The notes: generated by a model not told the origin, from the sequence alone. A stretch of 8,415 bases of DNA from an uncultured Collinsella sp. (GCA_900553475.1 USEF01000066.1:1-8415), one strand, 5' to 3'; shown: positions 1 to 5,981, counted from the stretch's first letter. A program made the numbers and translations.

Positions 1-3
1 GCC

Positions 4-31
4 GTTACGCGGTTTGGTAAAACCGCGTAAC
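4..31 (-). terminator. Perfect 12-bp hairpin just after gntR
   Basis: Positions 4-15 (GTTACGCGGTTT) and 20-31 are perfect reverse complements with a 4-nt loop. The hairpin begins directly after the stop codon of the regulator gene. The three bases visible beyond it on the minus strand are GGC rather than U residues, and the window ends there, so it is either a terminator whose tail is cut off or atypical, or a 3' stabilising hairpin. Confidence 0.5.
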
Positions 32-751
32 TTACATGACCATAACGTAGCGCGATCCCACGTAGTACTGCTTACCCATCAAAACCGGCTCGTCATCGGG
101 ACCGGTAAAGCCGGCACGCAGGTTGAGCAGCGGATCGTGCGGAGCAATGCCCAGCTCGGCCGCCTGCTCGGCGTTAGCTCGAACGGCCTCGACCGTACGG
201 TAGCCAACCGAGACAATCGGCGTTCCGCCAACACGCTCGACCTCGGCAAAAATCGACTTGTCCTCAAGATCGGCCGTCAACAGCTCACGGTAGGCGTCAA
301 ACGGCACAAAGATGTTCTCCTCAAAGATGGGCTCGCCGTCGGCCGTACGCACGCGCTTGATATGCAGCAGCAGCGCATCCTTCTGCAGGCCAAAGAACTC
401 CATCTCGTTTTGGCGCGCCGGAACGATCTGGCGATCGATCACGTGCGCACCGGCCTTCATGCCGTTGCCGGCACACAGCGCGGTAAACGTCTGCAGCGTC
501 GAGGCGTGAAACTGGCGGTTGATGTGCGGCGTGGAGACAAAGGTGCCGCGGCCCTGCTGCTTAACCAGGTAACCATCGGAGCACAGCTCCTCGACAGCGC
601 GGCGCACCGTAATACGGCTCACCTCGTACTGCTCGGCTAGTTCAAGCTCGGACGGAATACGCTCCTTGGGTGCATAAACACCTTTCTCGATCGCATCCTT
701 GATTTCGTCATAAATCTGCTGGTAAAGCGGTGCATTTTTGGGCGCAGGCAT
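32..751 (-). CDS. GntR-family transcriptional regulator with UTRA domain (HutC subfamily)
   Basis: This 239-residue protein is a metabolite-responsive DNA-binding regulator. Residues about 9-72 form the GntR winged helix-turn-helix: PLYQQIYDEIKDAI, then IPSELELAEQYEVSRITVRR and the wing GRGTFV. Residues about 90-235 match the UTRA ligand-binding domain, with family-type segments such as RVRTADGEPIFEEN and a YYVGSRY-like end. The length is normal for the HutC group. The ATG start has only a weak AAGAG-like ribosome site. Regulators of this group usually repress catabolic operons and sense a phosphorylated sugar or amine derivative; E. coli FrlR, in the fructoselysine system, has the same architecture. 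An AT-rich near-palindrome about 40 bp upstream (789-803) is shared with the promoters of the PTS operon and the DMT gene. I therefore infer autoregulation and control of that locus. The ligand is not known from the sequence. Confidence 0.93.
   Translation of the reverse strand: MPAPKNAPLYQQIYDEIKDAIEKGVYAPKERIPSELELAEQYEVSRITVRRAVEELCSDGYLVKQQGRGTFVSTPHINRQFHASTLQTFTALCAGNGMKAGAHVIDRQIVPARQNEMEFFGLQKDALLLHIKRVRTADGEPIFEENIFVPFDAYRELLTADLEDKSIFAEVERVGGTPIVSVGYRTVEAVRANAEQAAELGIAPHDPLLNLRAGFTGPDDEPVLMGKQYYVGSRYVMVM
36..48. promoter_or_regulatory. Operator-like 12-mer inside the gntR 3' end
   Basis: Positions 36-47 (ATGACCATAACG) are identical to the reverse complement of 6922-6933, which is part of the putative operator of the PTS operon. 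Here the sequence encodes the last residues of the regulator (Val-Met-Val-Met), so the match could be chance. It could also be an operator for a gene beyond the left edge of the window. Confidence 0.25.
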
Positions 752-788
752 ATCTGATCACTCTTATCAAAATAGCTAAATTTCTAAT

Positions 789-803
789 ACGTATATAACG
801 TCT
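789..803. promoter_or_regulatory. Putative GntR operator upstream of gntR (site A)
   Basis: ACGT-ATATA-ACGT (789-801) is a near-palindrome. The 10-mer TATAACGTCT (794-803) is exactly repeated at 6934-6943 upstream of the PTS operon, and is found as TATAACGACT on the minus strand at 8226-8217 upstream of the DMT gene. The GT-N5-AC core resembles the GT/TA/AC operators known for HutC-type GntR regulators. The site lies about 40-50 bp upstream of the gntR start codon, which suits autoregulation. No convincing -35/-10 pair was found here. Confidence 0.45.
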
Positions 804-843
804 AGTTTCATGTTACCTCATATTGATAAAACGATACACCCTC

Positions 844-887
844 CCTACCAAAAAGCGACAGCTTCATTTTGGTAGGTTTTATCTGGG
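844..887. repeat. 44-bp hairpin repeat, copy 1
   Basis: Perfect inverted repeat CCTACCAAAA (844-853) and TTTTGGTAGG (867-876), separated by 13 nt and followed by TTTTATCTGGG. The whole 44-bp unit matches 2977-3020 at 39/44 with no gaps, and both copies keep the same 13-nt loop length. This copy sits between the yitT stop and the gntR start, roughly 93 bp upstream of gntR. No coding potential is attached to it. It looks like a dispersed palindromic repeat or a conserved RNA leader hairpin. Confidence 0.75.
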
Positions 888-894
888 CAAACGA

Positions 895-929
895 GAGCCC
901 TCGAAAGCAACGGGGCTTTCGGGGGGCTC
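895..929 (-). terminator. Possible terminator of the YitT-family gene
   Basis: GAGCCCTCGAAAGC (895-908) pairs with the segment 915-929 (GCTTTC followed by a G-run and GGGCTC), forming about 14 bp with one bulged G and a 6-nt loop. It lies about 40 bp beyond the yitT stop. On the minus strand it is followed by TCGTTTG, a poor U tract, so termination efficiency is uncertain. Confidence 0.4.
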
Positions 930-969
930 GTTCGGATGGGTTGCGCAGGACCGGCAAAATGCCAATACC

Positions 970-1977
970 CTACTTGCCGTCGTCCTGCTGCAGGCTGTCC
1001 TGTTCGCTGAGGCGCGCCTGCCTGCTGGCCATGCGTGCGGGCTTGTCGGGATCGGGAACGGCCGTGGGCATGGGCTCGTCGACATGACCGCCCCACCAGC
1101 CGCCCACAAAGTTGAGCGTGTGGAACACGTTGATCACGGCGCCGGGATCAACGTCGCACACCAACTTGATAATGTCCTGGCTCTCGCAGGTCGAAACAAC
1201 GGTGTTCAGCAGGTACATCTTTTCGCGGCTGTATCCGCCGACGACCTCGGCGCAGCTAATGCCGTGCTGAAAATGGTCAACATAGGCGGTCATGACCTCG
1301 TCAGCCTTGCGCGTCGTGATCTGCAGCGTCACGCGGTCGTAGCGACGATAGAAACTGTCGATGGTCTTGGTCGAAATAAACTGGAACACGATGGAGTACG
1401 CCGCGTTGTCCCAGCCAAACATAAAGCCAAAGATCGCCAGGATAAAGCAATTGAAACCAAAGATAACGCCCCAGATGGTCTTGCCCGTGTGGTTGGAAAC
1501 CCATAACGCGATAAAGTCGGTGCCGCCGGTGGATGCGCCGGACTTAAGCGCGATGGCAGCGCCCAGACCCGAGACCACGCCGCCAAAAATGATAAGCATG
1601 ATCTTGTCGCCCAAAAACGGTGCGAAGTGAAAGACGTTGAGAAACAGCGATGAGAGCACGACCTGCATCATCGAGAAGATGACGAAGCGCTTGCTAATGC
1701 CGCTCCAACATAGGAGCGCCACGGGGATGTTGAGCGCGAGCATGCCGAGCGAGATGTCGATATGAACGCCACCCAGCGAGGTAACGCGATCGAGTAGGAC
1801 CGCGACGCCGGTAAGACCGCTCGGAAGCAGGTCGGCGGGCTGAATGAACGCCTGGATCAGAAATGTCTGGAGAACGGCGGAAATGGTGACCGCCACAGCA
1901 GTAATGGCGCGGCGGACGATGGTGAGGCGGCCGAGCACGAGCACTCGGTCCGTGAGCTGATCGATGGCGTTCGCCAC
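970..1977 (-). CDS. YitT family membrane protein (DUF161 plus DUF2179)
   Basis: The product is a 335-residue integral membrane protein of the YitT family, whose biochemical role is not established. Residues about 18-205 hold the hydrophobic DUF161 region, with five to six likely membrane segments and the family-type GASTGGTDFIA stretch near 148-157. Residues about 208-290 form the soluble DUF2179 domain: a YRRYDRVTLQITT strand, an EVVGGYSREKMYLLNTVVS segment and a DPGAVINV end. A polar tail of about 45 residues, rich in Pro, Asp and Gln, follows; the family is usually a little shorter (about 280-290 residues). The start is GTG at 1977, supported by AGGGAG six to seven bases upstream. A TGCTACAAT extended -10 element at 2023-2031 suggests its own promoter. 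It shows no functional link to the PTS locus. Confidence 0.9.
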   Translation of the reverse strand: MANAIDQLTDRVLVLGRLTIVRRAITAVAVTISAVLQTFLIQAFIQPADLLPSGLTGVAVLLDRVTSLGGVHIDISLGMLALNIPVALLCWSGISKRFVIFSMMQVVLSSLFLNVFHFAPFLGDKIMLIIFGGVVSGLGAAIALKSGASTGGTDFIALWVSNHTGKTIWGVIFGFNCFILAIFGFMFGWDNAAYSIVFQFISTKTIDSFYRRYDRVTLQITTRKADEVMTAYVDHFQHGISCAEVVGGYSREKMYLLNTVVSTCESQDIIKLVCDVDPGAVINVFHTLNFVGGWWGGHVDEPMPTAVPDPDKPARMASRQARLSEQDSLQQDDGK

Positions 1978-2022
1978 GTAGGCTCCCTTCGAAGGCAGAT
2001 GTAGTTGTGGGGCATGTCCGCG

Positions 2023-2031
2023 ATTGTAGCA
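2023..2031 (-). promoter_or_regulatory. Likely extended -10 promoter of yitT
   Basis: The minus strand reads TGCTACAAT, an extended -10 element (TG-n-TACAAT). It lies about 45 bases upstream of the GTG start. A TTGAAG hexamer lies upstream but 20 bp away, which is too far to be a good -35, so the extended -10 may carry most of the recognition. Confidence 0.45.
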
Positions 2032-2115
2032 TGGAGCGTACGGGGGCGCTTCAATTCACCCTCTCTCGACAACCAAAGCGGGACCAGCAGCCCCACGACC
2101 AAAGGCCCAAATTAC

Positions 2116-2234
2116 AAGTGAGTAGACTTTACGCGACCTGCAGAGCACACCCAAAACCGCCACCCCTGTGACCTGCGGTTTTACTAGAGCAGATGCGCTT
2201 TGTGCTCGTCCTGCACCAAAAAGTCTACTCACTT
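2116..2234. repeat. 119-bp nested inverted-repeat element, MITE-like
   Basis: Perfect 15-bp terminal inverted repeats AAGTGAGTAGACTTT (2116-2130) and its complement (2220-2234) enclose 89 bp. Two further arms nest inside: GAGCACA (2143-2149) with TGTGCTC (2201-2207), and AAAACCGC (2153-2160) with GCGGTTTT (2175-2182). The concentric order fits one folded RNA or a cruciform. There is no coding capacity and no obvious target-site duplication. A diverged copy of the end sequence occurs at 3102-3120. A non-autonomous mobile element or dispersed structured repeat is the simplest reading. Confidence 0.6.
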
Positions 2235-2280
2235 AGTCCGAATCGAAGCCAAACGGATCCAAATAGATGACAAATTAAGC

Positions 2281-2328
2281 CAATCCGCAGCAAAAGACGC
2301 GTGAATCAGTGCTTCTCGCGGCGGATTG
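2281..2328 (-). terminator. Possible weak terminator of the HAD gene
   Basis: CAATCCGC (2281-2288) and GCGGATTG (2321-2328) are perfect 8-bp arms, starting a few bases after the HAD stop codon and followed on the minus strand by GCTTAATTTG. The 32-nt loop is long and the U tract is interrupted, so this may be a weak terminator or only a 3' hairpin. Confidence 0.3.
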
Positions 2329-2331
2329 ACG

Positions 2332-2961
2332 CTACAAAGCGGCCAAAATGTCGGTCAGATTATCGATAACGGCATCGGCTCGCGATTGATCGAGGTTGAC
2401 GCCCTCGTGCGGACGCAGTGCCAGGACGCGGGCGCCGGAACGCTTGCCGGCCTCGATCCCCAAAGGCGAATCCTCGATAACCAGGCACTCGGCAGGCTCC
2501 ACCCCCAGCGCCTCCATGGCACGCAGGTAGATCTCGGGGTCGGGCTTAAACGCACTGCACTCGTGACCGCTGATGGTGTAGTCCAGCACATCGGCGATAC
2601 CGGCAATCTCTACCAGCTCGTCAATGAGCTCACGATAAGACGAGCTCGCGATGGCACACTTCACGCCGCGCTCGTGCAGTGCGCGCATCACCGGCTCCGT
2701 CTGCTCGTTGAGCAGCTCGGCATACGGAACGGGATGGTCCGGGCTATAGACCTGCTTGTACTCCATGCGCAGACGCTCGCGCAGCTCAACATCGTCGGGC
2801 ACCAGCGCCTCCCAAATGGCCGGCTCGTTAGACCCCGAAAGATCGGGGATCTCGTCAAAGTGGAACCCCTTCTCCTCCATAAACGCCACGCGACGACGGT
2901 TGTAGAACCACTCGGTATCGACCAGCACGCCGTCCATATCAAACAGCACTGCCTTGATCAT
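2332..2961 (-). CDS. HAD-superfamily phosphatase, beta-phosphoglucomutase-like
   Basis: This 209-residue cytosolic protein has the complete set of HAD motifs. Motif I is F7-D8-M9-D10-G11 (nucleophile D8, acid/base D10), motif II lies in ASSS at 105-108, motif III is K139 in FKPDPEIY, and motif IV is E163-D164 in IEDSPLGIEA. A helical cap spans about 16-90, as in subclass IA enzymes (beta-phosphoglucomutase, sugar-phosphate phosphatases). The length is typical. I chose ATG 2961 because GGGAGGAG precedes it at proper spacing. ATG 2967 would overlap that site, and the longer frame to 3096 runs into the terminator of the upstream operon. A hairpin repeat (2977-3009) ends two bases before the ribosome site. 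The substrate cannot be told; a sugar phosphate is likely. A terminator separates it from the PTS operon, so a link to that pathway is only positional. Confidence 0.88.
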   Translation of the reverse strand: MIKAVLFDMDGVLVDTEWFYNRRRVAFMEEKGFHFDEIPDLSGSNEPAIWEALVPDDVELRERLRMEYKQVYSPDHPVPYAELLNEQTEPVMRALHERGVKCAIASSSYRELIDELVEIAGIADVLDYTISGHECSAFKPDPEIYLRAMEALGVEPAECLVIEDSPLGIEAGKRSGARVLALRPHEGVNLDQSRADAVIDNLTDILAAL

Positions 2962-2976
2962 ACGCATCTCCTCCCA

Positions 2977-3020
2977 CCTGCCAAAAAGGGTCAGGTTTAT
3001 TTTGGTAGGTTTTATCTGGG
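2977..3020. repeat. 44-bp hairpin repeat, copy 2, in the HAD leader
   Basis: CCTGCCAAAA (2977-2986) pairs with TTTTGGTAGG (3000-3009) across a 13-nt loop, with one G-T wobble in place of the perfect pair in copy 1. The unit is 39/44 identical to 844-887. On the HAD transcript this hairpin ends two bases before the GGGAGGAG ribosome site, so it could affect translation or be part of a dispersed repeat that landed there. Confidence 0.75.
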
Positions 3021-3055
3021 GTTTTACGGCGCGACAGACACGCCCTCCCCAGAGC

Positions 3056-3086
3056 AAAAAGGGGACGGGGCACAAACCCCATCCCC
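3056..3086 (-). terminator. Intrinsic terminator of the PTS-deglycase operon
   Basis: On the minus strand GGGGATGGGG (3086-3077) pairs with CCCCGTCCCC (3070-3061) through ten base pairs including one wobble, with a 6-nt loop, and is followed directly by TTTTT (3060-3056). It starts about 35 bases after the deglycase stop codon. This is the clearest rho-independent terminator in the window and marks the operon end. Confidence 0.9.
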
Positions 3087-3101
3087 TCTCAATCAACCCG
3101 T

Positions 3102-3120
3102 AAGGTCTACTTACTTGTGA
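3102..3120. repeat. Diverged single copy of the 119-bp element end
   Basis: AAGGTCTACTTACTTGTGA matches the reverse complement of 2112-2130 at 16/19, and all three differences are transitions. It abuts the stop codon of the deglycase gene. No partner arm was seen nearby, so it would be a solo or decayed end. Confidence 0.4.
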
Positions 3121-4104
3121 TTAGTAGGAAAGCTTCCACATGTAGCGACGCATGGTCAGCGGGTGCTGACGGGCCTCGGCGATCTGATTGCCGTACTCGC
3201 GCATAACGGCGAGGTGCAGCAGCGGGTTGAAGTAGGTAACGACGCTCGCGGGCACGGCGTCAGCCAGGCCGTAGTCCTTGGAGTCGATCAGAGCGACCTT
3301 GGCGCCCATGCGCTTAAGGAAGGTGAGGGCGCGGGCGTCCATCGGACGGGTAGCGCCATCGGACATGAAGAAGACGTAGGGCTTACCCTCGGTGGAAACC
3401 TCGAACGGGCCGTGGAAGTACTCACCGGTGTTGTAGGCGGCGGCGTCGATCCACTGCATCTCGGTGAACAGGAAGGCGGCGTGAGAATAAGCCATCTTCT
3501 CGGAGGCACCGGAAGCCATGAAGTAGATCATCTTGTCGTCCTTGAAGTCCTCGGCGAACTTCTTGGCGAGCTTCTTGCAGTGCTGAGCGGCGTTCTCGCA
3601 GAGCTCGAAGACGTTGGTGAGGCCGGTGATCATGTCCTCGTAGTGGTCATAGCCCTCGGTCTGCTGAAGGATCTCGACAGCAAGAGCGATGGCGTAGCCG
3701 GGCTTCTCGCACTTGGCAGCGAAGTTGGCGTGGAAGCCGTGAACGATGACGTAGTCAGCGTCGACGGTCAGAGCGGAGCCAGCCTTGTTGGTGAGGGAGA
3801 CGACCGGGCAGTTGTGCTTCTTCGCGGTCTTGTTGGCCTCGACGGTCTCGGGCGTGGAGCCACCGAGGGAGCAGGTGATCACAAAGGTGTGCTCGTTGAC
3901 CCAGGAAGGCGTGTCGTAGTTGAACTCGTTAGCGGTGAAGATCTGAACGTTCAGCTTGTCCGTGTTGTTGGCCAGGAAGTACTTGGCGGGGTACAGGTCG
4001 GACATGGAAGCACCGCAGCCGACGAAGGCGACGCTGTGGATCTCGTGGTTGGACAGGACGTCAGCGACGATCTGCTTAGGGAGGTTAAGGTCGATCTCGT
4101 ACAT
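3121..4104 (-). CDS. SIS-domain sugar-phosphate deglycase, FrlB/GfrE/GfrF-like
   Basis: A 327-residue cytosolic enzyme with two SIS (sugar isomerase) domains. SIS-1 spans about 22-150 and starts with VAFVGCGASMSDLYPAKY (25-42); its phosphate-binding loop is SLGGST at 79-84. SIS-2 spans about 190-320 and contains the NTGEYFHGPFEV block, with E228 and H231 in the GE-x2-HGP pattern shared with FrlB-type deglycases. The C-terminus RRYMWKLSY resembles the RRYYGGLVEY end of E. coli FrlB. Such enzymes split a 6-phosphorylated Amadori product (for example fructoselysine 6-phosphate) into a hexose 6-phosphate and the free amine. Start ATG 4104 has AAGGA nine bases upstream; ATG 4113 would overlap it. 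It is the last gene of the PTS operon, 199 bp after EIID. A glucosamine-type or other aminosugar-phosphate isomerase is the alternative. Confidence 0.87.
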   Translation of the reverse strand: MYEIDLNLPKQIVADVLSNHEIHSVAFVGCGASMSDLYPAKYFLANNTDKLNVQIFTANEFNYDTPSWVNEHTFVITCSLGGSTPETVEANKTAKKHNCPVVSLTNKAGSALTVDADYVIVHGFHANFAAKCEKPGYAIALAVEILQQTEGYDHYEDMITGLTNVFELCENAAQHCKKLAKKFAEDFKDDKMIYFMASGASEKMAYSHAAFLFTEMQWIDAAAYNTGEYFHGPFEVSTEGKPYVFFMSDGATRPMDARALTFLKRMGAKVALIDSKDYGLADAVPASVVTYFNPLLHLAVMREYGNQIAEARQHPLTMRRYMWKLSY

Positions 4105-4169
4105 CTGACACATTCCTTTCGATTTTTGCGGCGCCACATTGCCGGGCGCTCGCAGGGTTACCGTGGTTT

Positions 4170-4187
4170 GGACCGAGTCGCCGGTCC
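4170..4187 (-). other. Small hairpin upstream of the deglycase gene
   Basis: GGACCG (4170-4175) and CGGTCC (4182-4187) form a 6-bp stem with a 6-nt loop, about 65 bases upstream of the deglycase start codon. It is one of three inverted repeats in the EIID-deglycase gap and could be part of an mRNA processing or leader structure. Confidence 0.3.
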
Positions 4188-4194
4188 GTTGAGG

Positions 4195-4225
4195 ATGCGA
4201 CAAGGGGACTGTCCCATTGTCGCAT
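4195..4225. repeat. 31-bp near-perfect palindrome inside the operon
   Basis: ATGCGACAA (4195-4203) and TTGTCGCAT (4217-4225) flank GGGAC-T-GTCCC centred on position 4210, giving arms of 15 bp with a single G/A mismatch. It lies between the EIID stop and the deglycase start and carries no gene. Its GGGAC/GTCCC core resembles the other GGGGAC palindrome in this window, which suggests a dispersed repeat family. Confidence 0.65.
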
Positions 4226-4238
4226 TTTGGGGATGGAA

Positions 4239-4269
4239 GCCTGCCTGGGGTATGGGATGCCAGGCAGGC
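4239..4269 (-). other. GC-rich hairpin between EIID and deglycase genes
   Basis: GCCTGCCTGG (4239-4248) and CCAGGCAGGC (4260-4269) are perfect 10-bp arms with an 11-nt loop, starting about 35 bases after the EIID stop. On the minus strand it is followed by TTCCATCCCC, not a U tract. A partial terminator or an mRNA stability hairpin that sets different levels for PTS and deglycase is possible. Confidence 0.5.
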
Positions 4270-4303
4270 CCCCGGGGGAAAGCGGTTAGACGCTTGGTCG
4301 CGA

Positions 4304-5137
4304 CTAGGCCAGGATGCCGGCCGCGGAGAGGGCGATGCCGCCCACGATGGCGATCACAAGAAGCCAACCGGTGTTGACGTTCTTCTTGATGAGCCAGTAC
4401 ATAAGGCCGGTGAGGCCAAGGGAGATCATCTGGGGCATCATGCCGTCCAGGATGTCCTGGATAACAACGGTGCCCTCAGCGAACTGCAGCGGGGTGGTGG
4501 CGCCGATCAGCGTAGCGATCATGCCGCCCACGGACATAAGGCCCACGATGCCGCAGACATACATGAGCTTCTCCATGAGGTCGCCGCCCTGAAGCTTGCT
4601 CAGGTACTCGTGGCCGCCCTGATAGCCCATCTTGGCTGCGAACCAAGTGATCAGCACAGAGGGGACAATGGAGATGAGCATAGCCAGGATCGGGCCCATG
4701 ATGGAGCCCTGCTGAGCCAGCTGAACGCCCAGACCAAAGGCGATAACGCGGATGGTGCCCTGGAAGAAGGAGTCACCGATGCCGGAGAGCGGACCCATGA
4801 GGGAGGTCTTGACCGCGTTGATCGAATCGGGATCGAAGTTCTCGGGATCCTTGGCGTACTCCTCCTCCATGGAGGCGGAGAGGCCCAGGATGAAAGCGCT
4901 CGTCTGCGGGGTGCAGTTGTAGAACGCCATGTGACGGTGGTAAGCCTCTTTCTTAGCAGCGAGCTGCTTGGGGTCGGACTCGTCCGGATAGAGGCGATCG
5001 AGCGTGGGAACCATGCCGTAGAGGAAGCCCATGTTCATCTGACGCTCGTAGTTCCAAGAGGCCTGGATGGCCCAGGAGCGCCAGAAGAACTGGCTGACCT
5101 TCTTGTTCAGGGACACGTCCTTGGTTGCGGTTGCCAT
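4304..5137 (-). CDS. PTS mannose/fructose/sorbose-family EIID component
   Basis: A 277-residue membrane component of a mannose-class phosphotransferase system, which with EIIC forms the sugar channel. The N-terminal part (18-45) shows the family signature RSWAIQASWNYERQMNMGF, and residues 111-123 hold the hallmark SLMGPLSGIGDSF. Hydrophobic segments lie mainly in the second half (about 130-170, 195-225 and 235-277), ending in SAAGILA. The length is normal. Start ATG 5137 is fixed by AAGGAGG at ideal spacing; the longer open frame to 5254 lies inside the EIIC gene. The EIIC stop codon (TAA, 5151-5153) overlaps this ribosome site, so translation of the two is probably coupled. The substrate is not readable from EIID itself. 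The neighbouring FrlB-like deglycase argues for a glycated amine rather than mannose. Confidence 0.95.
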   Translation of the reverse strand: MATATKDVSLNKKVSQFFWRSWAIQASWNYERQMNMGFLYGMVPTLDRLYPDESDPKQLAAKKEAYHRHMAFYNCTPQTSAFILGLSASMEEEYAKDPENFDPDSINAVKTSLMGPLSGIGDSFFQGTIRVIAFGLGVQLAQQGSIMGPILAMLISIVPSVLITWFAAKMGYQGGHEYLSKLQGGDLMEKLMYVCGIVGLMSVGGMIATLIGATTPLQFAEGTVVIQDILDGMMPQMISLGLTGLMYWLIKKNVNTGWLLVIAIVGGIALSAAGILA

Positions 5138-5150
5138 AGTGTGTTCCTCC

Positions 5151-5945
5151 TTAGTCTTCGTCGTCTTCGAGCGGATCGTAGTCGGAATCGACACCGGCGG
5201 CTGCATGGGAACCGTTGAACTTGAAGCCCATGAAGACGACAGCCAGGCACACACCGATCAGAGCGACCGCGATGACGGACAGGTTGAGGTAAGCGGCGAG
5301 CAGGAAACCGATGAACAGGAACGGAGTCATACCCTTCTTGATCATCATGGTGAGCAGCAGGGCCAAGCCGTAGGCGGTCATGATCTTGGTCGAAACGTTA
5401 AGACCGGTGGACAGCCACTCGGGAACCATGTTGACGATGGCCTGAACCAGGTCGGTGCCAACAAAGACGGCGAGGAAGATCGGCAGGAAGTACATGACAG
5501 CGTACAGACCGGAGCCGGCGCAGATGTGCATGCGGTAGGCGGTCTTGAACTTTCCGTTATCGATCGCGCTATCTGCCACATGGGTGAGGGCGGCGATAAT
5601 GGAACGGAACACGATGCCGAGAAGCTGACCCAGGACGGCGACCGGGATGGCGATCGTCATGGCGGTCTCGGCGGAAGCATCGGTCAGGCACGCAAAGGCA
5701 GCGGCCACGATGCCGCCCAGGACCATATCGGGCGGAACGGCGGCGCCGACCTGCACCAGGCCCATGGACACGAGCTCGACGGCGGCACCGACGGCAAGAC
5801 CGGTGGGCACATCGCCCAGCAGCAGACCGACGAGCGTAGCGCCAACGAGGGGCTGCTCGAAGTTAAGACGACCGAGCAGGCGGGAGTCCCACATGCAGAA
5901 CACGCCGACGAGGCCGACGAGCACCGCACTGATGAACGTATTCAT
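5151..5945 (-). CDS. PTS mannose/fructose/sorbose-family EIIC component
   Basis: A 264-residue hydrophobic permease subunit with several membrane segments throughout. The conserved EIIC block VGAAVELVSMGLVQVGAAVP followed by PD (52-73, with E57) is present and typical of the ManY type. The N-terminus (MNTFISAVLVGLVGVFCMWD) leads into FEQPLVGATLVGLLLGD, also typical. The last 13 residues are very acidic (DSDYDPLEDDED region) and presumably cytosolic. Start ATG 5945 follows GAAAGGAG with good spacing. It sits 36 bp after the EIIAB gene and 13 bp before the EIID start codon. It binds and translocates the substrate with EIID, while EIIAB supplies phosphate. Annotation as mannose-specific should not be taken literally, because this class covers many hexose derivatives including glycated amino acids. 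Confidence 0.95.
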   Translation of the reverse strand: MNTFISAVLVGLVGVFCMWDSRLLGRLNFEQPLVGATLVGLLLGDVPTGLAVGAAVELVSMGLVQVGAAVPPDMVLGGIVAAAFACLTDASAETAMTIAIPVAVLGQLLGIVFRSIIAALTHVADSAIDNGKFKTAYRMHICAGSGLYAVMYFLPIFLAVFVGTDLVQAIVNMVPEWLSTGLNVSTKIMTAYGLALLLTMMIKKGMTPFLFIGFLLAAYLNLSVIAVALIGVCLAVVFMGFKFNGSHAAAGVDSDYDPLEDDED

Positions 5946-5962
5946 ACCCTTCTCCTTTCAGT

Positions 5963-5976
5963 CAGGCAAAAGCCTG
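5963..5976 (-). other. Small hairpin between EIIAB and EIIC
   Basis: CAGGC-AAAA-GCCTG forms a 5-bp stem in the 36-bp gap between the EIIAB stop and the EIIC ribosome site. It is too short to claim termination; an mRNA stability role is possible. Confidence 0.3.
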
Positions 5977-5981
5977 GTTGA

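Larger units (their letters stand above)
1978..2331. other. 354-bp gene-free region between yitT and the HAD gene
   Basis: No credible coding sequence was found on either strand. The region holds the yitT ribosome site and likely promoter (2023-2031), a 119-bp nested inverted-repeat element (2116-2234) and a possible weak terminator for the HAD gene (2281-2328). The stretch 2032-2115 shows nothing I can identify. Confidence 0.7.

Noticed and set aside
823..1506. 227-residue plus-strand open frame
   Set aside because: Starts in a hairpin repeat and runs antisense to yitT. No domain features.
2116..2234. CRISPR or insertion sequence
   Set aside because: Only one pair of inverted ends is present, with no regular direct repeats and spacers, no transposase and no target duplication.
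2962..3096. N-terminal extension of the HAD protein
   Set aside because: The extra 45 codons overlap the hairpin repeat and the terminator of the upstream operon, and the HAD fold normally begins at the MIKAVLFDMDG segment.
2326..3120. 264-residue plus-strand open frame
   Set aside because: Antisense to the HAD gene, and it crosses the operon terminator and a repeat element.
3163..4377. 404-residue open frame on the plus strand
   Set aside because: It is antisense to the SIS deglycase gene. The predicted protein is a low-complexity Val/Leu/Gly/Glu-rich string with no family features, and the minus frame has clear motifs and a ribosome site.
4217..5218. 333-residue plus-strand open frame
   Set aside because: Antisense to EIID, His/Asp/Gly-rich with no recognisable domain. 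It is explained by biased codon use of the real gene.
5067..5981. 304-residue plus-strand open frame
   Set aside because: Antisense shadow of EIIC, rich in His, Asp, Gly and Gln, with no plausible ribosome site or family match.
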